From positions 248,001 through 312,000 of the forward strand of contig NZ_JACBGH010000001.1 in NCBI RefSeq assembly GCF_013391695.1: 64,000 nucleotides of DNA. Reading direction: 5' to 3'. This document shows positions 7,184 through 16,684 of the stretch, piece by piece. Origin of the DNA: Thiomicrorhabdus cannonii (lineage in GTDB: Bacteria; Pseudomonadota; Gammaproteobacteria; Thiomicrospirales; Thiomicrospiraceae). Positions within the stretch are counted from its first letter, which is position 1; each line of letters opens with the position of its first letter. The notes beneath the pieces were generated by a model. That model made no database searches and was not told the DNA's origin. It saw only the letters and a list, made by a program, of their open reading frames with translations. The translations under genes were made by a program, and so were the position numbers.

Positions 7184-9274
7184 CTAGCCTCCCTGTCCTA
7201 CATTGGCCACCACACTAATCTGTCGATTTTCTGGCACCTCTGAATACGCCAGGATATGCAATCCCGGCAAGCTATATCTAAACAGACGCGCCAACTGCGC
7301 ACGTATCTGCGGCGCTACCAACAAAACAGCAGACTGGCCGCTCATTTCTAACTTTTGGGACTCTTGTTTTAAGGTATTGTGCAATCTTTCAGCCAGTCCC
7401 GGCTCAATCGCCAATTGCCCTTCGGGAGCCCCTTGCGTTGCCTGCAGCAATAACTGTTCCAATCCAGGCTCTATCGTAATCACTTTCAGTTCACCTTCCG
7501 CCCCGGCGATGTCTTGCACGATGGATCTCCCCAAAGCCGCACGGACAAATTGCGTCAACTCGTTGGCATTTTGGGTCTGTGTTGCCCGATTGGTCAACGC
7601 CTCCAAAATAGTGCGCATATCGCGGATTGAAACCTTCTCCAACAAAAGGTTCTGCAGCACTTTCACAACCGTTGCCAAAGAGAGTTTTTCGGGCACCAGC
7701 TCATTCACCAGCTTAGGCGATGTCTGCTTGAGTTTATCCAACAGCAGCTGCGTTTCATCGTGCCCCAGCAACTCGTAGGCGTAATCCTGGATAATCTGAC
7801 TGATATGCGTCGCCACCACCGTACTCGCATCCACCACGGTGTAGCCTAATGCCTGGGCCTGGTCACGGTCCTTGACATCAATCCACACGGCCTCCAGACC
7901 AAATGTCGGGTCTTTGGTGGCAATACCAGGCACTTCGCCGAATACCTGTCCGGGATTGATCGCCAGTTCCTTATCCGGATAAACCTCTCCCTGCCCGGTA
8001 TTAACGCCCATGAGCATAATTCTATATTGGTTTGGTTTTAAGTCCAAATTGTCACGGATATGCACGGGCGGCACCAAAAAACCCAACTCCTGAGAAACCT
8101 TACGGCGCACGCCCTTTATGCGATCCAACAACTGGCCATTTTGCGACTGATCAACCATAGGGATCAGTCGATAGCCCACCTCAAGCCCCAAAATATCCAA
8201 AGCCTGTACATCATCCCAGCTCAATTCCGCCGGTTTGGCTTCAGGAATTTCCTGCGCCTGTTGATCCACCATTTGTGGCTGTTGCACCTGTTGCTTGCGA
8301 TGAATCAGATAAGCCCCGGCGCCGGCCACGCTGGCGAAAGAGAGAAAGGCCACATTAGGCATTCCCGGAATCAGACCGAGCACACCGACAATACCTGCGG
8401 TCATGCCTAACGAACGGGGAGTGGCGAACATCTGCGCCTGCAACTGCTCGCCCATATCCTTTTGATCACCGGAAACACGGGTTACGATAATCGCCGTAGC
8501 GGTAGACAGCAGCAAAGCGGGAATCTGGGCAACCAAACCATCCCCGAGCGTTAAAATCGTATAGACTTCGGCCGCCTCCGCCATACCCAGGCCATGCTGC
8601 CCCATACCTATCGCAAACCCGCCAATCAGGTTGATAAACAGAATGATGATGCCGGCAACCGCATCGCCGCGCACAAACTTGCTGGCACCGTCCATGGAAC
8701 CGTAAAAGTCCGCTTCAGAGGCGATTTCACGACGTCGTTCCTGCGCCTGCTCCTGGGTAATAAGTCCGGCATTCAAATCCGCATCAATCGCCATCTGCTT
8801 GCCCGGCATGGAGTCCAGTGTAAAACGCGCGCTGACTTCGGCCACGCGCCCCGCGCCTTTGGTGATAACGACAAAGTTGATAACCACCAGAATCGCAAAT
8901 ACCACCAGGCCGACTGCATAGTTGCCGCCAATAACGAATTCACCGAATGCCTCAATCACATGACCGGCGGAAGCGCCGCCTTGATGGCCTTCTAGCAGAA
9001 TAACGCGGGTGGAAGCAATATTGAGCGCCAGACGGAAAAGTGTGGTCAGCAGGATAATGGTCGGGAAAATGGCAAAATCCAATGGGCGCTTGGCATAGAT
9101 GGTGACCATCAATACCACCAGGGACAACGCAATATTGAAGGTAAAAAACACATCCAACAGCATAGGCGGCAGTGGAATGGTCACCATCCCCAAAAGCGCG
9201 AGCACCGCAATCGGAACACCTAATCCACGGGAGAAATTCTGTCTAAAACTCGCCAGAAGCTGTTGAAAATTCAT
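7184..9274 (-). CDS. flhA: FlhA, flagellar export gate protein
   Basis: FlhA forms the nonameric ring of the flagellar type III exporter. The first half carries about eight membrane segments and the conserved cytoplasmic loop with FTLDSMPGKQMAIDADLNAG. The second half (about 330-696) is the cytoplasmic domain that docks chaperone-substrate complexes. Length (696) is standard. The gene follows flhB after 28 bp and has no promoter of its own that I could see. It is followed immediately by flhF, so the exporter genes read on into the placement genes. Confidence 0.97.
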   Translation of the reverse strand: MNFQQLLASFRQNFSRGLGVPIAVLALLGMVTIPLPPMLLDVFFTFNIALSLVVLMVTIYAKRPLDFAIFPTIILLTTLFRLALNIASTRVILLEGHQGGASAGHVIEAFGEFVIGGNYAVGLVVFAILVVINFVVITKGAGRVAEVSARFTLDSMPGKQMAIDADLNAGLITQEQAQERRREIASEADFYGSMDGASKFVRGDAVAGIIILFINLIGGFAIGMGQHGLGMAEAAEVYTILTLGDGLVAQIPALLLSTATAIIVTRVSGDQKDMGEQLQAQMFATPRSLGMTAGIVGVLGLIPGMPNVAFLSFASVAGAGAYLIHRKQQVQQPQMVDQQAQEIPEAKPAELSWDDVQALDILGLEVGYRLIPMVDQSQNGQLLDRIKGVRRKVSQELGFLVPPVHIRDNLDLKPNQYRIMLMGVNTGQGEVYPDKELAINPGQVFGEVPGIATKDPTFGLEAVWIDVKDRDQAQALGYTVVDASTVVATHISQIIQDYAYELLGHDETQLLLDKLKQTSPKLVNELVPEKLSLATVVKVLQNLLLEKVSIRDMRTILEALTNRATQTQNANELTQFVRAALGRSIVQDIAGAEGELKVITIEPGLEQLLLQATQGAPEGQLAIEPGLAERLHNTLKQESQKLEMSGQSAVLLVAPQIRAQLARLFRYSLPGLHILAYSEVPENRQISVVANVGQGG

Positions 9275-9302
9275 ACAGTAAAATCAATCCAAAAGGGCAA
9301 AC

Positions 9303-10436
9303 CTATTGCGTTTTCATGGTTTCAGGAATAGGCAAGTCATTAAACTCGGTGGTTGCAACCTTAGCCCCTGCTTTAAGCTGAAACACATATGCCAAAATCG
9401 CCGCCACTGCTTTAAAAAGATCATAAGGAATGGGACGATCCACTTCGGCATTATAGTACAAAGCACGTGCCAAGGGTGGGGCTTCTACAATAGGGATATT
9501 ATGCTCCCGGGCAATGGTTCTGATCTGTGATGCCATAAAATCGACACCCATTGCCACGACCAACGGTTCCCCCATGCTATCAGGATCATATTTAAGCGCA
9601 ACCGCGAAATGCGTCGGGTTGGTGACAATCACATCTGCCTCAGGCACCTTTTGCATCATACGATTACGGGCCATCTCACGTTGCAACTGGCGAATTCGTC
9701 CTTTGACTTCCGGATTACCCTCTTGTTGCTTGTACTCCTCTTTGACTTCCTGTTTGGTCATTTTCAATTGGCGATTGTGATCCCATAATTGAAAAGGCAC
9801 ATCAATGGCCGCCACGATGATTAACGAGAGACTCACAAAAATAAAGGCCTGGACAATCAGAGTACCTGCATGGGATAACGCCTGATGCAACGGCTCGTTC
9901 GCAAGCCCCAGCACCTCAGCGAATACCATATATAGAAAAAACGTGGCGATACTCATGACCAGGCTGAACTTGGCCAGCGCTTTAAACAACTCCAGCAACG
10001 CCTTGGCTGAAAACATGCGCTTAATGCCCGATATGGGGTTTAGTTTGCTAAATTTGGGGGCGAGCGCCTGAGTACTAAACGCCCAGCCTCCAAGAAGCAT
10101 CGGGGAGATAATGGCGATGAATGCCATCAGCAACATAAACGGCAGGATCATTAGAATCGAGGCAATCAACATCGCCTGGATCAGATCCCACATTTTAAGC
10201 AGGTCAAAGGCGTGATCCCGATCAAAGCTCAATCCCTTAACGGTAATTTGAGCTATATCCGTCAACATGACACTTCCATAAACCAGTAGAAAAACCGCTG
10301 CAGAGAGCGTCATCAACAAACTGGTGAGCTCGCGAGAACGCGGAATCTGGCCTTTTTCCCGGGCCTCCCTGAGTTTTTTCTCGGAGGGTTCTTCCGACTT
10401 CTCTGTACCGTCTTCGTTCTCAGCCATTCCAGTCAC
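9303..10436 (-). CDS. flhB: FlhB, export-gate and substrate-switch protein
   Basis: FlhB is the exporter component that cleaves itself to switch from rod/hook to filament substrates. It has an N-terminal charged segment, four membrane helices, and the autocleavage motif NPTH (VTNPTHFAVALKYD) near residue 268, followed by the conserved C-domain. Its start overlaps the fliR stop by 4 bp (ATGA). A second in-frame ATG three codons later is possible. The short paralogue at 173-490 matches only the part after NPTH. Confidence 0.96.
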   Translation of the reverse strand: MTGMAENEDGTEKSEEPSEKKLREAREKGQIPRSRELTSLLMTLSAAVFLLVYGSVMLTDIAQITVKGLSFDRDHAFDLLKMWDLIQAMLIASILMILPFMLLMAFIAIISPMLLGGWAFSTQALAPKFSKLNPISGIKRMFSAKALLELFKALAKFSLVMSIATFFLYMVFAEVLGLANEPLHQALSHAGTLIVQAFIFVSLSLIIVAAIDVPFQLWDHNRQLKMTKQEVKEEYKQQEGNPEVKGRIRQLQREMARNRMMQKVPEADVIVTNPTHFAVALKYDPDSMGEPLVVAMGVDFMASQIRTIAREHNIPIVEAPPLARALYYNAEVDRPIPYDLFKAVAAILAYVFQLKAGAKVATTEFNDLPIPETMKTQ

Positions 10437-11212
10437 CCATTTTGCAGACGCAAACTCGTGATTAAATCGACCGCTCTACTGATAAGTTCCTGAAGATGCG
10501 GCAATATTAGCGGCGTCATCAATGAGAGCATAACCAGCCCTGCCAGCAGGGTTACCGGGAAACCAACCGCAAAAATATTCAATGCCGGCGCCGCACGCGT
10601 CACCACGCCGAAAGATACGTTAATCAATAACAACGCGGTGACGGCCGGCAAGGAAATCAACACACCCGCCGAAAAAATATAGCTACCAAACTCGACCAGC
10701 AGACGCAAACTTTCCAGATTTAAAAAATGCGTACCGACAGGCAGATATTCAAAGCTGTCCACAACCACTTGAATCACCAATAAATGCCCGTTCATCGCCA
10801 AAAACAACAACGAAGCAATAATGGTGAAATATTGTGAAACGACCGGCGAGTTGACGCCAGTCGCGGGATCGACCATTTGCGCAAAGGCCAAACCCATTCC
10901 GGTGGCAACCATGTAGCCGGCCATCGTAAAAGCCTCGAAAACAATCAGAAAGACCGTACCCATCACCAAACCAATCAAAATCTGTTGAAGCAGAAAAAGC
11001 ACTCCCTGCCAGGTAAAGGGATCAACAGGCGGCGGCAAAGACAAATTGGGGGCCACGATTAAGGTAATGAAGAATGTCAGAATAATGCGTGTTTGCGGAG
11101 TCACGGAAGAGGCGCCAAAAAGCGGTAAAATCGACAGCATAGCCCCGATTCTGACAAAGGGCCAAAAATACAAGCCTATCAACTGGAGTAGTTCGTTATA
11201 ACTAAATGCCAT
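10433..11212 (-). CDS. fliR: FliR, flagellar export-gate membrane protein
   Basis: FliR assembles with FliP and FliQ into the helical export-gate core in the basal body. The 259-residue sequence is strongly hydrophobic with about six membrane segments, among them TVFLIVFEAFTMAGYMVATG and the conserved MVDPATGVNSPVV. It lies 3 bp after fliQ and overlaps flhB by 4 bp. Confidence 0.95.
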   Translation of the reverse strand: MAFSYNELLQLIGLYFWPFVRIGAMLSILPLFGASSVTPQTRIILTFFITLIVAPNLSLPPPVDPFTWQGVLFLLQQILIGLVMGTVFLIVFEAFTMAGYMVATGMGLAFAQMVDPATGVNSPVVSQYFTIIASLLFLAMNGHLLVIQVVVDSFEYLPVGTHFLNLESLRLLVEFGSYIFSAGVLISLPAVTALLLINVSFGVVTRAAPALNIFAVGFPVTLLAGLVMLSLMTPLILPHLQELISRAVDLITSLRLQNG

Positions 11213-11215
11213 CTC

Positions 11216-11485
11216 TTAGCCAATCAGGGCCGGAATGTTCTCAAATAGCTCCCGGGTAAATGAGACCAGGGTTGTCAACATCCAGGGACCAAACACAACC
11301 AAGGCCACTCCGACAATCGCCAACTTGGGAATAAAGCTCAGGGTCATCTCGTTAATCTGCGTAGCCGCTTGAAACATCCCCACCAATAAACCGATAATCA
11401 GGGCAGGAATCAGCAAAGGAGCCGCCAGCATCATGGTAATTTCTAACATACGCTGCCCGAGAGTTAACACAAAATCCTGCTGCAT
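11216..11485 (-). CDS. fliQ: FliQ, flagellar export-gate membrane protein
   Basis: FliQ is a small two-helix protein of the export gate. The 89-residue sequence has the typical membrane segments around residues 16-38 and 52-74, with the family pattern GLLVGMFQAATQINEMTLSFIPK between them. Its ATG overlaps the fliP stop by one base (TGATG), so translation is coupled. Confidence 0.95.
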   Translation of the reverse strand: MQQDFVLTLGQRMLEITMMLAAPLLIPALIIGLLVGMFQAATQINEMTLSFIPKLAIVGVALVVFGPWMLTTLVSFTRELFENIPALIG

Positions 11486-12246
11486 CAGACACCTCCCGGA
11501 ACTACAAAACTATTAGCCAAAGTGCCCACAACCAGGACCCAGCCATCAATTAATACAAAGAGCATGATTTTGAATGGCAGCGAAATAATCATCGGCGAAA
11601 GCATCATCATCCCCATCGACATCAGTAGGCTGGCAATGACCAGATCGATGATCAAAAAAGGGATAAAAATCATAAATCCAATTTGAAAAGCCGTCTTCAA
11701 TTCACTTGTCATAAACGCCGGAATGAGCACCTTGAAGGGTATGGATTGCGGGTCATCCAATGTCACTCCGGCCATCTCCGCAAACACCTCCAGATCGTCT
11801 TCACGCGTCTGCTGCAACATAAACTGATACATCGGCTTCGAACCGATCTCAACCGCTTCTTTGAATTGGATCTGCTCATCCAGATAAGGCGAAACCGCCG
11901 TTTCATAAACCTTATCCAATACGGGGGACATGATAAAAAGCGTCAAAAACATCGCCAAGGCGATCAACACCCTGTTTGACGGGGTTTGCATCGTTCCCAG
12001 CGCCTGGCGTAAAAGCGCAAGCACCACGATAATACGCAAGAATGAGGTCATCGCAATCAGCGCCGCCGGCAACAGGGTGAGCCCCGTCATCAACAGCAGA
12101 ATCTGCATGGTTAAGGTATAGTCCTGGTTACCCGCCGCATCGGTTTCCACCGTAAAAGCGGGCACCCCCGGCATACTCCAGCCTACAACAGGGAAGCCTA
12201 TCCAAAACAAAAAAACGCAATACTTAAGGATTTTCAGTAACGACAT
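11485..12246 (-). CDS. fliP: FliP, flagellar export-gate membrane protein
   Basis: FliP forms the core ring of the export gate. From the ATG at 12246 the protein is 253 residues. It has an N-terminal signal-like segment (MSLLKILKYCVFLFWIGFPVVG), then LLLMTGLTLLPAALIAMTSF and the conserved IPFLIIDLVIASLLMSMGMM. I chose this start because the first 35 residues of the longer open frame read within fliO and look unlike FliP. It overlaps the fliO stop by 23 bp, and the upstream ribosome site is weak, suggesting coupling to fliO. Confidence 0.93.
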   Translation of the reverse strand: MSLLKILKYCVFLFWIGFPVVGWSMPGVPAFTVETDAAGNQDYTLTMQILLLMTGLTLLPAALIAMTSFLRIIVVLALLRQALGTMQTPSNRVLIALAMFLTLFIMSPVLDKVYETAVSPYLDEQIQFKEAVEIGSKPMYQFMLQQTREDDLEVFAEMAGVTLDDPQSIPFKVLIPAFMTSELKTAFQIGFMIFIPFLIIDLVIASLLMSMGMMMLSPMIISLPFKIMLFVLIDGWVLVVGTLANSFVVPGGV

Positions 12247-12751
12247 GTTCGCTTTTCGGTGAAGGGTTATTGTTAGTTTGGGACTTTCTTTGCAACAAAG
12301 CCTCCTGAAGCCTTTCCGAAAAAACCCCTCTAACCGGCTCTGTGACCACAACAGGCTCTTTCAATTCGTGCAAAGTGGAAATTTTGCTGCTGGTGACCCC
12401 CACCAATATTTGTTCGGAGCCGACCTGCAGCAGCAAGATGCGTTCTCGCTGTCCAACAGACAACGCACCCAATACCTTAAGATTGCCATCCGCCACGCCG
12501 GGGAAGCGCCCGTAACGTCGCAATATCCAGGCAGAGATAAAGATAATTAACAATACCAAAATCAAAGAAAGCATAATCTGCACAAAGTAATCGCTCGGCT
12601 GCGACAAACTAGCACCGATTTTATTCACTTCCACCTTGGATTCTTCGGCCCAAACCCATAAAGGTTGAAAGGCCGCCAGAAAGACAAAAAGAGGTTTTAA
12701 AAAACCTCTTTTGCCGTTCAAGAATGCCTTTTTACACTTCAGCGTCATCAT
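12224..12751 (-). CDS. fliO: FliO, export-gate assembly protein
   Basis: FliO helps FliP assemble in the membrane. The protein has an N-terminal hydrophobic segment that may be a signal peptide, one clear membrane helix (IMLSLILVLLIIFISAWIL, about 59-77) and a cytoplasmic FliO domain with LKVLGALSVGQRERILLLQVG. The tail is polar and variable, as usual. Identity rests on position between fliN and fliP as well as on the domain. Length is 175 residues. Confidence 0.88.
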   Translation of the reverse strand: MMTLKCKKAFLNGKRGFLKPLFVFLAAFQPLWVWAEESKVEVNKIGASLSQPSDYFVQIMLSLILVLLIIFISAWILRRYGRFPGVADGNLKVLGALSVGQRERILLLQVGSEQILVGVTSSKISTLHELKEPVVVTEPVRGVFSERLQEALLQRKSQTNNNPSPKSEHVVTENP

Positions 12752-13188
12752 TACTTCAACTTTTTAATACGATCCTGCGGACTGATGACATCGGTCAATC
12801 GCACACCAAACTTGTCGTTGATCACCACAACCTCGCCGTGTGCGATCAATGTGCCATTCACCAGCAAGTCTAGCGGTTCACCCGCCAAGCGATCCATCTC
12901 AATAACAGAACCCTGAGTATAAGACAATAGATTGCGAATAGATACTTTCGTGCGGCCGATTTCCAACTGCAATGTCACAGGAATGTCCAACAGGACATCA
13001 AGATCCACTTTTTCACCACCGCTACCACGGCTCTCGGAAAGAGCGTCCAACGAAGATTTCGTCGCGGCGGCTTCCGCCTCCGCCTGTTCGTTCAAGGCCG
13101 CTCCCCATGGATCATCTTCGGCAGCAGCTTCGGCCTGTTCTGCCAGAGCATCACCCCATGCACTCAAATCATCTTGATCACTCATCAT
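12751..13188 (-). CDS. fliN: FliN, motor switch protein
   Basis: FliN builds the lower C-ring of the motor switch and helps dock the export ATPase complex. The C-terminal SpoA domain (about 70-145) reads VDLDVLLDIPVTLQLEIGRT through LLVNGTLIAHGEVVVIN to VRLTDVIS. The N-terminus is acidic and alanine-rich, with a DDPWGAAL-type repeat (WGDALAEQAEA, then WGAALNEQAEA). AAGGAG lies five bases before the double ATG at 13188, which sets the start. It overlaps the fliM stop by about 10 bp. Confidence 0.94.
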   Translation of the reverse strand: MMSDQDDLSAWGDALAEQAEAAAEDDPWGAALNEQAEAEAAATKSSLDALSESRGSGGEKVDLDVLLDIPVTLQLEIGRTKVSIRNLLSYTQGSVIEMDRLAGEPLDLLVNGTLIAHGEVVVINDKFGVRLTDVISPQDRIKKLK

Positions 13189-14197
13189 ACCACTCCTTGA
13201 CATTCTCAACCCTGCGTTCTTGATAGGCAGGGTGATGCAAAATACTCTCTATTTTAATCGCTTTCTTATTATGGCTTTCACCCAATTTGCCTCGCAAAAT
13301 AGAAATACCTTCAGCCTTGACCGTTATCTGTTTTGGCATTTCAATCGGGATAATGTCGCCCTTCTCCATCTTCATCAAGTCGCTGATATGCATCTGCAAC
13401 TCCAACAGGTTGGCACTCAATGCGATTTCGACATTCTTCGCTTCTTCCTTAAGTGTGCGCGACCAGCGATTGTCGCTTTCACCCTGTAGGTTTTGCATGC
13501 CCTCTTCAAGTTTGTCGCGAATCGGCTCCAGCATGGCATAGGGCATCACAATGTCGACACGCCCTTCAACGCCTTCAAAGCGAACGTTGATGGGGCTGAC
13601 CACGATCATATCCGTCGGATCGACAATCCCCGCAAATTTGGGATTCATCTCCGAATGCATATATTCCACTTCAATATCCATAACCGGGCCCCACGCCTTG
13701 CGAAGGTTTTCGGCGGAGATATCTAAAATGCTGCGTACCATACTCATCTCAACCGGCGTGTATTCCCGCCCCTCGATTTTAAAAGGCAACAGGCCGGTAC
13801 CCCCAAAATAGATATCCACCGCCGTGAAAATCAGCTTGGAATCCAGAGTGAACAACGACACCCCGTTGAGAGGATTAATACGGTAAATATTGAGACTGGT
13901 CGGCACAAACAGGTTGCGCAGATAATCGATCATCTTGATGATCTTGACCTCGCCGGGAGTGACTTCGACACTGGCCATAATCATTTCATTGAAATGGCGC
14001 TGAAAACCGCGGGCAAAACGCTCGTTGATGATATCCAAGGCAGGCAAACGACCACGAACAATGCGTTCCTGATTGGTAAAGTCATAGACTTTCGCTGACG
14101 TGGTTCCTGCCGAATCGTCACCTTCGGTTTCAATGTCCCCGCCGCCTACACCGCGAAGGAGCGCATCGACTTCATCCTGACTTAGAATATCATCCAT
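13178..14197 (-). CDS. fliM: FliM, motor switch protein
   Basis: FliM receives phosphorylated CheY and forms the middle of the C-ring. The N-terminal CheY-binding peptide is ILSQDEVDALLRGV (residues 4-17). The middle domain contains LDIINERFARGFQRHF and the C-terminal SpoA domain includes GDIIPIEMPKQITVKAEG. Length (339) is standard. It follows fliL after 19 bp. Confidence 0.96.
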   Translation of the reverse strand: MDDILSQDEVDALLRGVGGGDIETEGDDSAGTTSAKVYDFTNQERIVRGRLPALDIINERFARGFQRHFNEMIMASVEVTPGEVKIIKMIDYLRNLFVPTSLNIYRINPLNGVSLFTLDSKLIFTAVDIYFGGTGLLPFKIEGREYTPVEMSMVRSILDISAENLRKAWGPVMDIEVEYMHSEMNPKFAGIVDPTDMIVVSPINVRFEGVEGRVDIVMPYAMLEPIRDKLEEGMQNLQGESDNRWSRTLKEEAKNVEIALSANLLELQMHISDLMKMEKGDIIPIEMPKQITVKAEGISILRGKLGESHNKKAIKIESILHHPAYQERRVENVKEWYDE

Positions 14198-14216
14198 CTA
14201 ATCGGCCCTATAAGGT

Positions 14217-14840
14217 TTATTGCATGACAAATCGCGTCATGTAGACATCTTCCAGCAGATCTGGATAGATATTATGCTTTTCCAGAATCTTTTTAGCGGT
14301 CGCTAAAATTTCTTCGCGCAACTTATCCGGACCGTCCGGCGTGTTCAGAGCGTTGAAATGCTGGTTTCGCAGCAAACGCTGAATATCATTCTTCAGAATC
14401 GGACGCAAATGCTCCATTTCTCCGGCATCACCCACCAGTTGCGGATAGTAAGACATGAACTTCAAATCTACCGCCAAGAATTTGGCCTGCCCGTCACCGT
14501 TGAAATTCACCACAAATTTATCCATTGTAAAGTACAGCGGAGGCGAGCCTGGCGCTGGAGCGTCAAACTGCTTGAACTTGGGTGAATAGGTTTTGGCATG
14601 CGAGTTCTGATCACCTTCCGCATCCGCTCCGTGCGCATCATCCTGGCCACTGCCATGCTCTGCCGAGGCATGCATTTCCGTGCTGGTTGAAGCATCGCCC
14701 TCATCCTTGTGTCCGGCATTTAACAACATAAACACCAGTACGCCGATGCCCACCATCATCAAAATCATAATCACCAGCAGGATGATAATAATTCCCTTAC
14801 CACCGCCGCTTTTTTCTTTTTCTTGTACCTCTTCCGCCAT
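14217..14840 (-). CDS. fliL: FliL, stator-associated basal-body protein
   Basis: FliL is a single-pass inner membrane protein around the stators. The membrane helix is at about 15-37 (IIIILLVIMILMMVGIGVLV). A long histidine- and acid-rich linker (about 40-85) precedes the periplasmic FliL domain, which ends with the family-typical VYMTRFVMQ. The linker is longer than in enteric FliL. motA and motB lie immediately upstream, so stator genes and the stator-associated protein are in one cluster. Confidence 0.92.
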   Translation of the reverse strand: MAEEVQEKEKSGGGKGIIIILLVIMILMMVGIGVLVFMLLNAGHKDEGDASTSTEMHASAEHGSGQDDAHGADAEGDQNSHAKTYSPKFKQFDAPAPGSPPLYFTMDKFVVNFNGDGQAKFLAVDLKFMSYYPQLVGDAGEMEHLRPILKNDIQRLLRNQHFNALNTPDGPDKLREEILATAKKILEKHNIYPDLLEDVYMTRFVMQ

Positions 14841-14879
14841 CTCAACTATCCTTTTATGAGTATTCGTTAAAACCGTCCG

Positions 14880-15764
14880 CTATCGCGCATGTGGATTTGC
14901 CAGCTGTTCATTCAAGTCTTCCAATTTCGGAGCTTCACTCAGGCTTTTCAGACGACTCTCGGCATCCTTCGACAACACGATAATACTAATGCGTCTATTG
15001 CGTGGATTATACGGATTTTCCTGATCAAATGGCACTGTATCGGAGAGCCCGACAACCTGCGCAATATGATTGGGCGCAACACCGCCTTGCACCAATAAAC
15101 GCCTTGCCGCGTTGGCCCGATCGGCGGAGAGTTCCCAGTTGGTGTACTCGGAATTATCATGATAGCCCGATGAATCAGTATGCCCGGCTATGCTGATTTT
15201 ATGGTCTGTATTTGCCAATACGGAGCCCACTTCCCTCAACAGTTTAGCCGCATAATCTTTCGGTAAATCCACCCCGGAAGTGAACATCGGACGCTTGCGG
15301 TCATCCAATATCTGTACCTGCAAACCATTCGGAGTGATATCGATTTTCAACTGCTCTTTAAGTTGCTGAAGCGTCGGGTTTTGATCCACCTTATTTTCCA
15401 AAGCGAGCTTCATGGCCTCCATTTGCGCTTTTTCTTCAGCCTTACCCGAACCGTCTTCATTCCCCTCTTTACCTTTAGGTGCGTCCTGAAACCCGCCCAT
15501 ATCGATCATCGAATCGGACGGAGAGGCGGAGGATTCCGACTCGATTAACTGCATCGGCGTCGCATCAATTACCGTCGGATCACGAAAATACTCCGCAATC
15601 GCCTTCATCTCCTCATCGTTGACACCGCCCAACACCCAAAGCATCAAGAAAAACGCCATCGCCGCCGTCATAAAATCGGCAAACGCGATTTTCCATGCCC
15701 CGCCGTGCGCTGCATGCGGGCACTTGTTAATGCGTTTGATAATTATGGACTGTTCATCACTCAT
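14880..15764 (-). CDS. motB: MotB, flagellar stator protein
   Basis: MotB anchors the stator to peptidoglycan and carries the ion-binding aspartate. The single membrane helix WKIAFADFMTAAMAFFLMLWV holds Asp30. The C-terminal OmpA-like domain (about 155-280) has ISIAGHTDSSGY and NRRISIIVL. The HGGAWKIAFADFMTA context is of the classical MotB type, consistent with proton use, though the coupling ion cannot be settled from this alone. It starts 24 bp after motA. Confidence 0.94.
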   Translation of the reverse strand: MSDEQSIIIKRINKCPHAAHGGAWKIAFADFMTAAMAFFLMLWVLGGVNDEEMKAIAEYFRDPTVIDATPMQLIESESSASPSDSMIDMGGFQDAPKGKEGNEDGSGKAEEKAQMEAMKLALENKVDQNPTLQQLKEQLKIDITPNGLQVQILDDRKRPMFTSGVDLPKDYAAKLLREVGSVLANTDHKISIAGHTDSSGYHDNSEYTNWELSADRANAARRLLVQGGVAPNHIAQVVGLSDTVPFDQENPYNPRNRRISIIVLSKDAESRLKSLSEAPKLEDLNEQLANPHAR

Positions 15765-15788
15765 GACGGTTCTCTATGAATAACTCGG

Positions 15789-16640
15789 TTATTTTTGCGT
15801 CTGCAAAAATTCATCAAACTCTTTAAAACTCGGACGAATCTGGCCGGGAATCGCTTTACGGCCGAACTCCACCGCCACCTGCGGCGCATAACCGTTCAAA
15901 TTCGCCATAAGACAGGTCTTGATGACTGAATAAAACGCACTTCCGGCATTGGCCCGGTTAGCCAGATCCGAAGAAATCGGCGCGACCACACCATAAGCCA
16001 CCAAAATACCCAAAAACGTTCCGACCAATGCCACCGACATGTGGTGGGCGATCTCCATCGGACCGGCATCCAGATAGGTCATGGTGATAACAATCCCCAA
16101 AACCGCCGCAACGATACCGAACGCGGGCAGACCTTCCGCGACCTTTCCCACCGCCTCCGAGGGCATCAACGCTTCGTGGTGATGAATATCCAGCTCCAGA
16201 ATCATCAGGTCTTCCAACTGATAGGGGTTGGACGCACCACTGATCATCAGACGCAGGTAATCACAGATAAAGTCCACCGCATGATGGTCATGCGCCACCA
16301 GCGGCGCACTGTTGAACAGTTCGCTCGAATGAGGGTCTTCCACATCCGCTTCAATCGACATCAGCCCCTCGCGGCGTGCTTTGTTGAACAGACGAAACAT
16401 CAGCCCCAGCAATTCCATGTGCAATTCTTTGGTATAGGGTGACGGTTTCGCGAGGCCCAGGCCACCAGCAAAACCGGCTTTGATTACCCAACCGGGATTG
16501 GCAATAATGTAAGCCCCCAAAGCGCCACCACAGATGATGACCACTTCAAGCGGCTGAATCAGAATGCCAAAACTACCGTGCGGCAGATACCCGGCGAGCA
16601 GAGTACCAAATACGACTACCGTACCAATGATTGCTTTCAT
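15789..16640 (-). CDS. motA: MotA, flagellar stator protein
   Basis: MotA forms the pentamer around MotB and pushes on FliG. Four membrane helices are visible: two near the N-terminus and two around residues 165-215 (FGIVAAVLGIVITMTYLDAG, LVGTFLGILVAYGVVAPI). The large cytoplasmic loop carries the charged torque residues. Length (283) and the order motA-motB fit. The cluster lies between a receptor-like gene and fliL. Confidence 0.95.
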   Translation of the reverse strand: MKAIIGTVVVFGTLLAGYLPHGSFGILIQPLEVVIICGGALGAYIIANPGWVIKAGFAGGLGLAKPSPYTKELHMELLGLMFRLFNKARREGLMSIEADVEDPHSSELFNSAPLVAHDHHAVDFICDYLRLMISGASNPYQLEDLMILELDIHHHEALMPSEAVGKVAEGLPAFGIVAAVLGIVITMTYLDAGPMEIAHHMSVALVGTFLGILVAYGVVAPISSDLANRANAGSAFYSVIKTCLMANLNGYAPQVAVEFGRKAIPGQIRPSFKEFDEFLQTQK

Positions 16641-16684
16641 TTTTAAGCTACCTTTTTATTATTATCCTGCAATCGGAACGTCCA

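Noticed and set aside
12247-12351. N-terminal extension of fliP
   Set aside because: The 35 residues lie within fliO and precede a clear signal-like start at 12246.
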